A stretch of DNA of 43,146 nucleotides, taken from Candidatus Heimdallarchaeota archaeon LC_2. Lineage in GTDB: Archaea; Asgardarchaeota; Heimdallarchaeia; Heimdallarchaeales; Kariarchaeaceae. The stretch spans positions 1 through 43,146 of the forward strand of contig MDVR01000058.1 in NCBI GenBank assembly GCA_001940725.1, written 5' to 3'. Below are positions 27,561 through 35,869 of this stretch, one piece after another; the stretch's first letter is position 1, and the number at the start of each line of letters is the position of its first letter. The notes under the pieces are model-generated. The model made no database searches, had not been told where the DNA came from, and saw only the letters and a program-made list of their open reading frames with translations. The translations under genes and the position numbers were made by a program.

Positions 27561-28682
27561 TCATTTTCTCACAATAAATTTTAGAAGATTTCCTTTCATT
27601 CCATTTATCTGTAATTGAATTTGATGTTCCCCTTGGTAGATTTTACGCGTAGATAATTGAGTTATCATATGGTTTTTATTGATTTTCAAGCTTTCTTTAC
27701 TGGTAAGCTTCTTTTTGGATAATTTGAACACCTTTTGTTTTGTTTTTCCATTATATTTCATGAAATGGATAATATAATCTATCATTAAATTAACGGAGTC
27801 CTTAGATTTGTTAATAATCTCAAATTCAAATTGCAATTTTGATCCAATTATTATGTTTTTTGAATGTAGTGTAAAATTCAAAATTTCAATATTTGGATCC
27901 TTATTGAAACCAAGTAATTCTAATGCATCTACATTCCCCTGCTTCACCAAAGTCCTCAATGAATGTTGAATAATCCATTGCATATTTTTTGATTTATCTT
28001 TATTTTTCCATTTATTTAACGTTTGAGTAACTATTTTAGGATTATCTTTTGAAATATCATTTAGATTATTTGCAATAGATCTTTTCACATATAATTCTGA
28101 ACTTTTATTCAATAAGGTTAGCAACTCAATTACAGGTTCAGGGTTGGTAATAAACTCTTTAAGAGGAGAACTTAGAGGTAATCTAGATCTTGTACACTCA
28201 GAAACTAATCTTCTAATATGTGGATTAGGATCTTCCACCCATCTATGAAGTAATTTGAAAGATTTAACCGGTTCTAATATTATAAAAGTCCTAATTGGCC
28301 ATTCAGAAGAAAATCTTTTTGTCATTTCATAGAGTAATTTCATTGAGGTATCAAAATTATTCCTTCCAAATCTAGATACATAAATTCCCAAAGGCATAAT
28401 ATAAAATCTATCATATCCTGTAAGATTTGCTTCTTCAATTTCAGGTCCCAATGATTTGTACAATATGTTCGCTGCTTGTTTAAAATCTTTAGGCAAAAAT
28501 TTACCTAATGCATCTGTAATAAGGGAAGACCTGTCACCAAAACTTAATATGTCTATTTTAGAGAGAACATAATTAACAAATTCATCATTCTTAAAATCGG
28601 GATATACATTATAGATACTGTTAGCAATCAAATTAACTACTTTAGTATTGAAAACCTCTCTCAGCTGAAATGTTTCACTCAT
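27561..28682 (-). CDS. alkC: AlkC-like DNA alkylation-repair glycosylase
   Basis: 373 residues. The HEAT-like repeats include LHRWVEDPNPHIRRLVSECTR and VKRSIANNLNDISKDNP, which match the AlkC/AlkD superfamily of DNA glycosylases that remove N3- and N7-alkylpurines. The last 110 residues (FTLHSKNIIIGSKLQFEFEI and onward) form an Ig-like beta domain, as seen in one AlkC subfamily. Its first 8 nt overlap the end of the upstream lipid-kinase gene, suggesting one mRNA. The active-site residues were not verified by eye. Confidence 0.8.
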   Translation of the reverse strand: MSETFQLREVFNTKVVNLIANSIYNVYPDFKNDEFVNYVLSKIDILSFGDRSSLITDALGKFLPKDFKQAANILYKSLGPEIEEANLTGYDRFYIMPLGIYVSRFGRNNFDTSMKLLYEMTKRFSSEWPIRTFIILEPVKSFKLLHRWVEDPNPHIRRLVSECTRSRLPLSSPLKEFITNPEPVIELLTLLNKSSELYVKRSIANNLNDISKDNPKIVTQTLNKWKNKDKSKNMQWIIQHSLRTLVKQGNVDALELLGFNKDPNIEILNFTLHSKNIIIGSKLQFEFEIINKSKDSVNLMIDYIIHFMKYNGKTKQKVFKLSKKKLTSKESLKINKNHMITQLSTRKIYQGEHQIQLQINGMKGNLLKFIVRK

Positions 28683-29643
28683 TGTTATCTATATTAATTG
28701 GAATCTGTTTTGGAATTATTAATTTTAGGGCATGGGGTACATATTCAAATGAAATCTCTTTGGATTTTTCAGTATATATCTCTCCTTCTGCCTCAAATGG
28801 CCAAGGTCTTTCTAAGTGTATATCTACTTTTTTCGCTCTTAGGTATTCAACACCCTTTTTACCAATATGTTTTCCCTTTTCAGCATCAAGCATGAGTTTC
28901 AACAACCTTGGGCGACTTTGGCCATACGCTATCGCTAATCCAAAATTTCCCTCATCAACAGATTGCTGTATACTGTTTCCTGGCCATAATTTATATCCAG
29001 CCATCCATTCACCAAAACTTACAGCAATAACAGTTAAATCATAATTCTTAGTTTCACCATCTATAGTGACTTCGGCTTGGTTTCGTTTGAATCTAGCAAG
29101 TTTTTTCAAGGCGTAAAATGTGTATTTAGTCTCACCTTTTAACAATTTCCAGCCATCTCGTGCTCCTTGTGCAGCTAAAGAACTTAAACCGCAATCAGAA
29201 TGATTAAGAAAATAATGGGGATTGTCAGCAAAATCTCCGGTTACCTTACCCACTGGAACAATATCGATATTACCATCCACTAAAATGTCAAAGCATTTCT
29301 CCTCATCTTTGGGCAAATCAACTGTTGTATGTAGATCATTGGAAGTTCCCATTGGCATTAATCCCATAGTAAGGTTTCTCTCGTTTTGAAGAATATAATT
29401 CCCAATCTCATTCGCTACACCATCTCCCCCAACTGCAACGATGTTTTTGTAACCTATTTCTTCTGCTTTTTCAGTCAATTTCATGGCATGAAGTGGAGCA
29501 TCAGTATATTTCCACTCATATTCGAAACCTCGTTTATTACTTAACTCCTTTAACTGTGGTTCAAGCTTTGGCCATTTTTTCTTCAATCTCCCAGTATTTG
29601 AAGCGGGATTAACGATGAAGTAAAATGCATCACTAGTAACCAT
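28675..29643 (-). CDS. Diacylglycerol/sphingosine kinase-like lipid kinase
   Basis: 322 residues of the DAGK_cat/YegS family. FIVNPASNTGR opens the domain, VAVGGDGVANEIGNYI is the nucleotide-binding GGDG motif, and MGLMPMGTSNDLH follows. The C-terminal beta domain contains WPFEAEGEIY. It should phosphorylate a lipid alcohol with ATP; in archaea the acceptor could be an isoprenoid diether alcohol. No membrane segment is seen. It overlaps the AlkC-like gene by 8 nt, so the two are likely co-transcribed, with no obvious functional link. Confidence 0.9.
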   Translation of the reverse strand: MVTSDAFYFIVNPASNTGRLKKKWPKLEPQLKELSNKRGFEYEWKYTDAPLHAMKLTEKAEEIGYKNIVAVGGDGVANEIGNYILQNERNLTMGLMPMGTSNDLHTTVDLPKDEEKCFDILVDGNIDIVPVGKVTGDFADNPHYFLNHSDCGLSSLAAQGARDGWKLLKGETKYTFYALKKLARFKRNQAEVTIDGETKNYDLTVIAVSFGEWMAGYKLWPGNSIQQSVDEGNFGLAIAYGQSRPRLLKLMLDAEKGKHIGKKGVEYLRAKKVDIHLERPWPFEAEGEIYTEKSKEISFEYVPHALKLIIPKQIPINIDNNE

Positions 29644-29717
29644 ATTTGTGTTTTAAATTCACTATTGAAAATATCTATCTACATATTTTCGAAATATTGT
29701 AAATTTTATAGTAAATT

Positions 29718-30020
29718 TCACACATCTCGAATTAATAAAGACTGATAATAACCTTTGTTTTCTTCAAGTGTTCTGATAATATCTAATATTTGATCCAAGG
29801 TTACAGAGATATGCAAACTAGGGATCAAGAATGATTTATTAGGTGAATTCTGCTGATGATAGACCCCGAGAATTTTGGCCACTTGTAGTATAGAATCTAG
29901 ATATCTTATATCATTGATGTACTGAAAATTACAATATTCGAACAGTATCTTCACCCAAATATCCAATAATTTTTTATCAGTTTCAGCATCAAAACTTAGA
30001 GTTGTTGTTTCTAATAGCAA
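29718..30020 (-). CDS. Hypothetical small helical protein, uncertain start
   Basis: 100 residues, mostly helical (LLDIWVKILFEYCNF, LDQILDIIRTLEEN). No family recognised. The best start is TTG at 30020; an in-frame ATG at 30050 is cut off by a TAA at 30036-30038, so the 5' end may be damaged. It may be a decaying gene. Its stop lies 74 nt downstream of the lipid-kinase start. Confidence 0.4.
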   Translation of the reverse strand: MLLETTTLSFDAETDKKLLDIWVKILFEYCNFQYINDIRYLDSILQVAKILGVYHQQNSPNKSFLIPSLHISVTLDQILDIIRTLEENKGYYQSLLIRDV

Positions 30021-30054
30021 ATAATCAATACTGTTTTATGATTTCAACATAAAA

Positions 30055-30150
30055 ACTCGGATTAATTACTCCATATTTAGCCGAAATTGTTTCAGAAAAA
30101 TCTTTGGAGGCAAAAATTGATGAACCAGCAAGTATTGCAGGTGTGAAATA
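30055..30150 (+). pseudogene. Possible gene remnant (31-codon C-terminal fragment)
   Basis: A short frame with no start codon encodes a protein-like tail, TPYLAEIVSEKSLEAKIDEP then ASIAGVK, ended by TAA at 30148-30150. It looks like the C-terminus of a lost gene, but so short a frame could also arise by chance. The rest of 30151-30245 holds only a promoter-like AT-rich stretch. Confidence 0.2.
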
Positions 30151-30245
30151 AAATTATCTATTTGATTTATTTAGCTTAAAATCAGATAATCTAGAATGGG
30201 TCTTGTAACAATTAAGCTATAAATTTAAATTCGAACGGAAAAATA

Positions 30246-30635
30246 ATGAAAAAAGATTATCTCTGGCTATTCTTTGGAGGAATATTTGCAGGATTGGGAG
30301 TTGCTTTTGGTGCTTTTGGAGCACATATTTTGGAAAATAGATTATCAGATGACGATTTTTCAATATACGAAACCGCAATTCAATACCAAATGTACCATGC
30401 ATTTGCCCTTCTAATTCTTTATGCGGTATCTCATACGATTTCAGAACAAAAGGTTCGAATAATTGGTTGGTCATTTGTTCTTGGTATTGTTTTATTTTCA
30501 GGTAGTTTATATTTATATATAATCACAAGTATTTCAATATTTGGTGCAATCACTCCCTTTGGTGGTGTCAGTTTTCTCTTCGGATGGATTACTCTTTCTA
30601 AAGAGGGGTATATTGTATTGAAGAATGAGGAATAG
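30246..30635 (+). CDS. DUF423/TMEM256-family membrane protein
   Basis: 129 residues with four membrane helices. The family signature is complete: GAFGAH after helix 1, ETAIQYQMYHAFALL, FSGSLYLY, and ITPFGGVSFLFGW. The family spans bacteria (YgdD) to vertebrates (TMEM256); its function is not established. A TATA-like CTATAAATTTAAA (30219-30231) sits about 20-25 nt before the ATG, so the leader is very short. Confidence 0.9.
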   Translation: MKKDYLWLFFGGIFAGLGVAFGAFGAHILENRLSDDDFSIYETAIQYQMYHAFALLILYAVSHTISEQKVRIIGWSFVLGIVLFSGSLYLYIITSISIFGAITPFGGVSFLFGWITLSKEGYIVLKNEE

Positions 30636-30734
30636 TTGAGTTAGTAAATTATGATAGAATATAACATTAATACGTCAATAATATAGATCCTCAAGAAAAT
30701 TATTTTTTAGTCTTACTAGAGCAATAGAATGTAG

Positions 30735-31142
30735 ATGACCTCTAATTTATCATATGAACTGGGAAAATCATTGGGAAAATTATTTGCATTGATTGAAAAA
30801 TCCGTTGAAATGAACAAAAGTGATAATGTAGAGGCCTTAAAAATCAAATACATATTCATTATGGAAAATTTGTTTGATTTTCTTGAACATTTGGAGGAGT
30901 CAAAAATATCAGAAAAATCACTTCATGACGTTAATGAAGAATTGGAACGTTTAATTGATAATTATGGTGAGATAAAATATGATGAACAATTACCTCGTGG
31001 GAAACGATTTATTGGGGGTTTTAAGAAAAAATTTGCACTAATACGACAAAACCGAAAGACGATAAAAACCAAAGATTTAGAAATTTTACTAGCAAAACTA
31101 AAATTATGGGATGATCGTCTCATAATTGCTTTCTCTAGTTAG
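30735..31142 (+). CDS. Hypothetical helical protein
   Basis: 135 residues, largely alpha-helical and charged (LFALIEKSVEMNKSDNVEAL, VNEELERLIDNYGE), with a basic centre GKRFIGGFKKKFALIRQNRK that could bind nucleic acid or membrane surface. No family recognised. It has its own start 99 nt after the DUF423 gene. Confidence 0.55.
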   Translation: MTSNLSYELGKSLGKLFALIEKSVEMNKSDNVEALKIKYIFIMENLFDFLEHLEESKISEKSLHDVNEELERLIDNYGEIKYDEQLPRGKRFIGGFKKKFALIRQNRKTIKTKDLEILLAKLKLWDDRLIIAFSS

Positions 31143-31208
31143 TGTAATAATAAAAAAAATAGAATTTGATAAATAAATATTTAGTAAAAGGTTTTCAATT
31201 AATTTTAT

Positions 31209-31742
31209 ATGGCAGAAATAATCGACATTGAAGAAATAATAAGGAAAAAAAGAGATATTCGTAAATTTTCTGACAAAGAGATCCCGGATCAAATTCTAGC
31301 TAAAATACTAACCGCAGGGCAATTGTCACAGAGTTCAAAAAATTCACAACCTTGGCACTTTGTAGTCGTTAAAAATAAAGATACATTACGTCAACTTGCA
31401 GCTTGTACCTACTCAGGGGATTTTATTCCTGAAGCACCACTTGCCATCGCAATAATAATGGAAAATGGAAAACTTGAAAGTGATATTGGAAGGTGTGTGC
31501 AAAATATGATGCTTGTGGCGTGGAAATATAGGATAGGGTCTTGTTGGATCACCAATTTTTGGGAAAAGGCTAAGGATATCATTGAGGTGCCAATGAGCCC
31601 TAATTATAAATTAATAACAGTTATTCCATTTGGTTATACGTTAGAAGATGATAAACCAAAAGGTAAAAAAATTAGGAAACCACTTTCTGAGATAGCACAT
31701 ACAGAAAAATTCGGTAATCCAATTAAATTAGATTATACATAG
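31209..31742 (+). CDS. Nitroreductase-family FMN protein
   Basis: 177 residues. IRKKRDIRKFSDKEIP with the FMN-binding Arg pattern, SQSSKNSQPWHFVVV, and DIGRCVQNMMLVAWKYRIGSCWI are the family hallmarks. The final VIPFGYTLEDDKPKGKKIRKPLSE is also typical. It reduces nitro or quinone compounds, or flavin, using NAD(P)H. Its last 199 bases lie within the first copy of a 724-bp tandem duplication; the intact gene is this one. Confidence 0.9.
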   Translation: MAEIIDIEEIIRKKRDIRKFSDKEIPDQILAKILTAGQLSQSSKNSQPWHFVVVKNKDTLRQLAACTYSGDFIPEAPLAIAIIMENGKLESDIGRCVQNMMLVAWKYRIGSCWITNFWEKAKDIIEVPMSPNYKLITVIPFGYTLEDDKPKGKKIRKPLSEIAHTEKFGNPIKLDYT

Positions 31743-32267
31743 AATCATTGTTAATTCAATTATTGGGTAGTAGTGTAAAGATAAATAATAGAGACACCGA
31801 ATTGTTAATATTCTTCACATTTCAAAATTAATCTATGTCAGTTAAATTTGGTCCAATATTGATAACAGGAGCAGACACGGGAATTGGTAGAGCGACTGCT
31901 ATTGGTTTGGCAAATCGTGGTTACAAAGTGTATGCATCTGTTTACTCAGAAATAAATATCGAAGAGTTGGAGAAAATAGACAATGTAAATGCTTTCAAAC
32001 TTGATGTTACAAATCCCGAGGATATATCCGCAATAAAAAAATGGATTGAGGCTAAGGGCGAAGGACTATATGGGATTGTAAATAATGCGGGTATTGGTGA
32101 AACCTGGCCCCTAATCGAATCAACTGAAGAAGAAATTCATAGAATAATTAATATCAATTTATATGGGGTTATTCGCGTAACTACTGCATTGATGCCATTG
32201 TTAACACAATCAAAGGGTCGAGTTGTTACTATTGGCTCACTCTCGGGGACAATTCCGACTAAGTTTA
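31544..32267 (+). repeat. 724-bp tandem duplication, copy 1
   Basis: First copy of a direct duplication with period 724 bp. It holds the end of the nitroreductase gene and the first 145 codons of an SDR gene. The junctions share TTGG (31544-31547, 32268-32271, 32992-32995), a microhomology consistent with template switching or replication slippage. A single mismatch was noticed between the copies (T31684 versus C32408). Confidence 0.93.
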
Positions 32268-32320
32268 TTGGATCACCAATTTTTGGGAAAAGGCTAAGGA
32301 TATCATTGAGGTGCCAATGA
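31835..32320 (+). pseudogene. Truncated SDR duplicate
   Basis: The first 145 residues are identical to the full SDR at 32559. It keeps the TGxxxGIG NAD(P) loop and NNAG but stops before the YxxxK catalytic segment. After FIG the frame runs into duplicated nitroreductase sequence read in another phase (SPIFGKRLRISLRCQ) and ends at 32320. It has a promoter identical to that of the full copy, so it may be expressed, but it cannot be a working dehydrogenase. Confidence 0.85.
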
Positions 32321-32466
32321 GCCCTAATTATAAATTAATAACAGTTATTCCATTTGGTTATACGTTAGAAGATGATAAACCAAAAGGTAAAAAAATTAGG
32401 AAACCACCTTCTGAGATAGCACATACAGAAAAATTCGGTAATCCAATTAAATTAGATTATACATAG
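32268..32466 (+). pseudogene. Nitroreductase 3' fragment
   Basis: Duplicated last 65 or so codons of the nitroreductase gene, without the FMN-binding N-terminal half. One base differs from the intact copy (C32408), changing Leu to Pro in the KPLSE segment. Confidence 0.85.
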
Positions 32467-32991
32467 AATCATTGTTAATTCAATTATTGGGTAGTAGTGT
32501 AAAGATAAATAATAGAGACACCGAATTGTTAATATTCTTCACATTTCAAAATTAATCTATGTCAGTTAAATTTGGTCCAATATTGATAACAGGAGCAGAC
32601 ACGGGAATTGGTAGAGCGACTGCTATTGGTTTGGCAAATCGTGGTTACAAAGTGTATGCATCTGTTTACTCAGAAATAAATATCGAAGAGTTGGAGAAAA
32701 TAGACAATGTAAATGCTTTCAAACTTGATGTTACAAATCCCGAGGATATATCCGCAATAAAAAAATGGATTGAGGCTAAGGGCGAAGGACTATATGGGAT
32801 TGTAAATAATGCGGGTATTGGTGAAACCTGGCCCCTAATCGAATCAACTGAAGAAGAAATTCATAGAATAATTAATATCAATTTATATGGGGTTATTCGC
32901 GTAACTACTGCATTGATGCCATTGTTAACACAATCAAAGGGTCGAGTTGTTACTATTGGCTCACTCTCGGGGACAATTCCGACTAAGTTTA
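32268..32991 (+). repeat. 724-bp tandem duplication, copy 2
   Basis: Second copy, in direct orientation and abutting the first. It supplies the 5' part and promoter of the intact SDR gene. Near-identity of the copies means a very recent event or an assembly error. Confidence 0.93.
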
Positions 32992-33452
32992 TTGGTGCGT
33001 ACTCTGTTTCTAAATTCGCTGTAGAAGCATTTGTTGATGTATTATCTTTTGAAGTCAAGAAAATGGGTATTAAAGCAATTACCATCAAACCTGGAAATAT
33101 GAAATCAGATATCACAAAAGCCGGTGTGCCCATACTTATATCAAGAAGAGATCGTTTTGAAAAGTCACAATACAAAGCTGAATTCCAACCACTCTATGAT
33201 AATATAGACAATGCCAAATATTTAGAAAGACGAGCATATGAAACTCCTGAGAGAGTAATTGATGCAATTGCTCATGCGTTGTACTCTGAAAATCCTAAAT
33301 CAAAATATCTTGTAGCAAATGAAGAAGAGTGTCAAAATGCGATTAACTGGATGTGCAGAGTAATCGCACAACTCAATCAAAACCAGGATCACAGCTTAGA
33401 CAAGGCAACAATACACCAATTTTTGGATAAGCAATTAGATAAGTTTCAATAA
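32559..33452 (+). CDS. Short-chain dehydrogenase/reductase
   Basis: 297 residues with the classical SDR set: TGADTGIG cofactor loop (about 11-18), NNAG (about 84-87), catalytic Ser in IGSLSG, and YSVSK (about 149-153). The tail of about 100 residues after the Rossmann core, with YLVANEEECQNAINWM, is like the 17-beta-hydroxysteroid/retinol dehydrogenase-like SDRs. Substrate unknown. Its first part and promoter belong to copy 2 of the tandem duplication, so a truncated sibling lies directly upstream. Confidence 0.9.
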   Translation: MSVKFGPILITGADTGIGRATAIGLANRGYKVYASVYSEINIEELEKIDNVNAFKLDVTNPEDISAIKKWIEAKGEGLYGIVNNAGIGETWPLIESTEEEIHRIININLYGVIRVTTALMPLLTQSKGRVVTIGSLSGTIPTKFIGAYSVSKFAVEAFVDVLSFEVKKMGIKAITIKPGNMKSDITKAGVPILISRRDRFEKSQYKAEFQPLYDNIDNAKYLERRAYETPERVIDAIAHALYSENPKSKYLVANEEECQNAINWMCRVIAQLNQNQDHSLDKATIHQFLDKQLDKFQ

Positions 33453-33530
33453 TAAATAGTCTCAAAACTAAATCGACCTCTATTATTAGAAGGAAAGATG
33501 ATGATTATTACTAATATATTCAAAAAACCC

Positions 33531-33538
33531 TTATAAAT
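33531..33538 (+). promoter_or_regulatory. Canonical archaeal TATA box
   Basis: TTATAAAT, preceded by C-rich sequence, about 30 nt before ATG 33568. It predicts a leaderless or nearly leaderless mRNA for the secreted protein gene, and is one of the clearest archaeal promoters in the window. Confidence 0.65.
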
Positions 33539-33567
33539 ACTTCTAGCTGTCCTATTATCGTAGTTAA

Positions 33568-34224
33568 ATGAATAAAATTATCATCATGTTTTGTTTGGTA
33601 CTCTTTACTTCTCAACCTTTGCATGCTTATACTATTGTGATTGAGGGTGATAGAATTTATACTACAGTGCAATCTGTAGTCTATAAAGTGTATGAAGGTG
33701 ATGTTTCAGGTGATCCGAATGACGCTGACTTAGATAAAATGACAGTATTTGAATTCGGTGTAATAGGGAAAATTTGGAATGATAATCAGGATATTGTAAC
33801 TCTAGCATACGGAGAATGTGATTCTGGAGCAACAATAGTTCCTAAATTTGATAATTTTGTTTATTACAATAAGCTCATGGAAATACAAACCAGTACATGT
33901 TCAAATGATATGTCAATATCAATTATTCCAGAATTAAATGAATTTGCAGCTCTAGGTTTTGTATATTTGGATGATACTTCTTTTTCATCACTTCCCAAAG
34001 GTGAATATGACATTTCATTCCAAATTGAGGGTGTACCTCAAGAAAACCATGGTCATTCACTATTAGTAAATGATGAAAATGGACTTAATCTTATTAATGA
34101 TCCTGTTCCTAAAGGTTGGGGGATTGATACACAAGTCAGTTTTGATCTTGATTTTCCTTATCTAATTTTAGTAATTAATTTATTTGCAATTCCCATTATT
34201 GGTAGATTTAGAAATAAAATTTGA
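33568..34224 (+). CDS. Secreted membrane-anchored protein, unknown
   Basis: 218 residues. A signal peptide (MNKIIIMFCLVLFTSQPLHA) is followed by an extracellular beta-rich domain with two cysteines that could bond (AYGECDSG and STCSND), and a C-terminal membrane helix (YLILVINLFAIPIIG) with a short basic cytoplasmic tail. DVSGDPNDADLDKM resembles a calcium-binding loop. No family recognised. Confidence 0.7.
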   Translation: MNKIIIMFCLVLFTSQPLHAYTIVIEGDRIYTTVQSVVYKVYEGDVSGDPNDADLDKMTVFEFGVIGKIWNDNQDIVTLAYGECDSGATIVPKFDNFVYYNKLMEIQTSTCSNDMSISIIPELNEFAALGFVYLDDTSFSSLPKGEYDISFQIEGVPQENHGHSLLVNDENGLNLINDPVPKGWGIDTQVSFDLDFPYLILVINLFAIPIIGRFRNKI

Positions 34225-34303
34225 ATAATAATGAATATTTAAATAGAAAAAAATTAACCTTATCGGGCTTAATATTTTTGTATTCATTAAAATACGATTT
34301 CAT

Positions 34304-35116
34304 ATGGATTACAAATTACCATTAAACAAATATCATATTCGAGCAAGTCATAATACGTTTGGTGTTAAGTTTTTTTGGGATAATGCATCAAATATAAAGT
34401 ATATCCCGGATTTTCTAAATGCTGGTTTTCGAGCCCTTGAGGTTGATGTCTATTATGATAGAAAGAAACGTATTAGAGTTGGCCATCATGGTTTGAATCT
34501 CTCTTTTTCAAGATCTAACTTTAAAGAATATTTAATGAAAATTCAAGAATGGAGATTATCTAATTCTAATCATTTGCCGATATTAATTCAAATTGAAGCT
34601 AATGACCCTGAAAAACAGATAAAATTAGTTGAACATGTCTTCACGACCATTCTTAGCGTGTTTCCTGAAGAATTATTAGTCGGACCCAAAGAGATATCTG
34701 ATTTTCGTACTAATAATTCTGGTTCATTTTGGCCTGAAGTAGATAGTTTACGTAGTAGATTGATATTTAATATACAAATGAATGCTTTAAAGGCTTATCA
34801 TAAGCAAAAAGATACAGAATCAGACGATCTTTCCAATATCTTCTTTGGTACTCAGGACAATGAATTTTTTGCTGATTATAGTTATTTGGAAGTTGGGGAC
34901 GATACTGATAAAGCAAATAGTAGCATGAAATTGTTGAAAGATGATATTAAGAAGGGAAAATTAGTAAGAGTTTCTCCTTCATATAAATTTACATTTTTCA
35001 GAAAAAAAATTATGAATGTTAAAGATTGTATGGAATGGGGTGTAAACATTATCGCTGTTGATAAGAAAAGTGAAGATAAAGACGTTCATCATAGTTCATA
35101 TATGGAAATAAATTGA
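34304..35116 (+). CDS. PI-PLC X-domain-like phosphodiesterase
   Basis: 270 residues. ASHNTFG near the start, LNAGFRALEVDVYYD and VGHHG follow the X-box of eukaryotic phospholipase C (SHNT-Y, GCR-x-x-E-L-D, HG), giving both catalytic histidines and the acidic residue of the TIM-barrel half. ILIQIEAN gives the next conserved strand. No signal peptide, Y box, PH or C2 domain is present, so it is a stand-alone cytosolic X-like domain. It may cleave a phosphodiester in inositol or glycerol phospholipids; the substrate in an archaeal membrane is unknown. Confidence 0.8.
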   Translation: MDYKLPLNKYHIRASHNTFGVKFFWDNASNIKYIPDFLNAGFRALEVDVYYDRKKRIRVGHHGLNLSFSRSNFKEYLMKIQEWRLSNSNHLPILIQIEANDPEKQIKLVEHVFTTILSVFPEELLVGPKEISDFRTNNSGSFWPEVDSLRSRLIFNIQMNALKAYHKQKDTESDDLSNIFFGTQDNEFFADYSYLEVGDDTDKANSSMKLLKDDIKKGKLVRVSPSYKFTFFRKKIMNVKDCMEWGVNIIAVDKKSEDKDVHHSSYMEIN

Positions 35117-35150
35117 TAAGAGCCATTTAATTTATTAATTTTAGAGTAAT

Positions 35151-35771
35151 TTACGTTTTGTTCAGAAGTTCAAGCAATTCATCACCTGTTAATCTCTTGG
35201 TATAGTCAGTTTCTACATAGCTTTCTACAATTATTCCTTTTTGATTAATTAAGAATGTTGCTGGTATTGGTAATTCCCATGATTTATTTGCCGTCAAATT
35301 CGGCAAATTCAAGTTGAATTTATTCTCATACACATCTTGCACATCTTTTGACAATATAAATTTTAATTTGTAAAGGGTTATTATTTTGAAATCTGGGTCA
35401 CTGAGTAAATCAAAATGCAAATTATTCTTTTCGGACATCTTAACCGCATCTTGAGGGTGTTGAGGAGCTATGGCAAGTACAGTCACATTTTTTTGATTCA
35501 ATTGTTCCTGTACTGATGCAATTTGTTGCATCTCTCGACTGCAGTGTCCGCACCACTCACCACGATAAAAAGATAAAATTACCGGACCTTTTCGTAATAT
35601 TTCATTTAGAGTCACAATCTTTTCGAATTGATTTTTCAATGAGAAATTGGGTGCTTTTTCACCGGGTTCCAATCCAGGTGCTTCTCCTGATATGGTTAGT
35701 TTTTCATTAAATGCTTGAATAATTTCTCGAGGAGTTTGTTTTCCTCTATTAATACTGTCGATTCCTTCCAT
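35151..35771 (-). CDS. Peroxiredoxin-like thioredoxin-fold protein
   Basis: 206 residues of the AhpC/TSA-like group. APNFSLKNQFEKIVTLNEIL is the usual opening, then FYRGEWCGHCSREM, where the peroxiredoxin-like branch normally has YRGGWCPYC. The CGHC pair makes a thioredoxin-type dithiol. The later PIPATFLINQKGII strand carries the cis-Pro. It should reduce peroxides or disulfides. An N-terminal helical extension of about 40 residues precedes the domain. Monocistronic. Confidence 0.87.
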   Translation of the reverse strand: MEGIDSINRGKQTPREIIQAFNEKLTISGEAPGLEPGEKAPNFSLKNQFEKIVTLNEILRKGPVILSFYRGEWCGHCSREMQQIASVQEQLNQKNVTVLAIAPQHPQDAVKMSEKNNLHFDLLSDPDFKIITLYKLKFILSKDVQDVYENKFNLNLPNLTANKSWELPIPATFLINQKGIIVESYVETDYTKRLTGDELLELLNKT

Positions 35772-35869
35772 TTACCTATTTTCACAATAAAATCAAAGTA
35801 TTTTAATCGTAAGTAAGGTAAATAATTGGATTGTTTGAATGTTAAATATCGTCTTTTGGTTTTTTCAAC

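Noticed and set aside
31544..32995. Transposon or IS element as the cause of the duplication
   Set aside because: No transposase, terminal inverted repeats or target-site duplication is seen; the four-base microhomology points to slippage or template switching.
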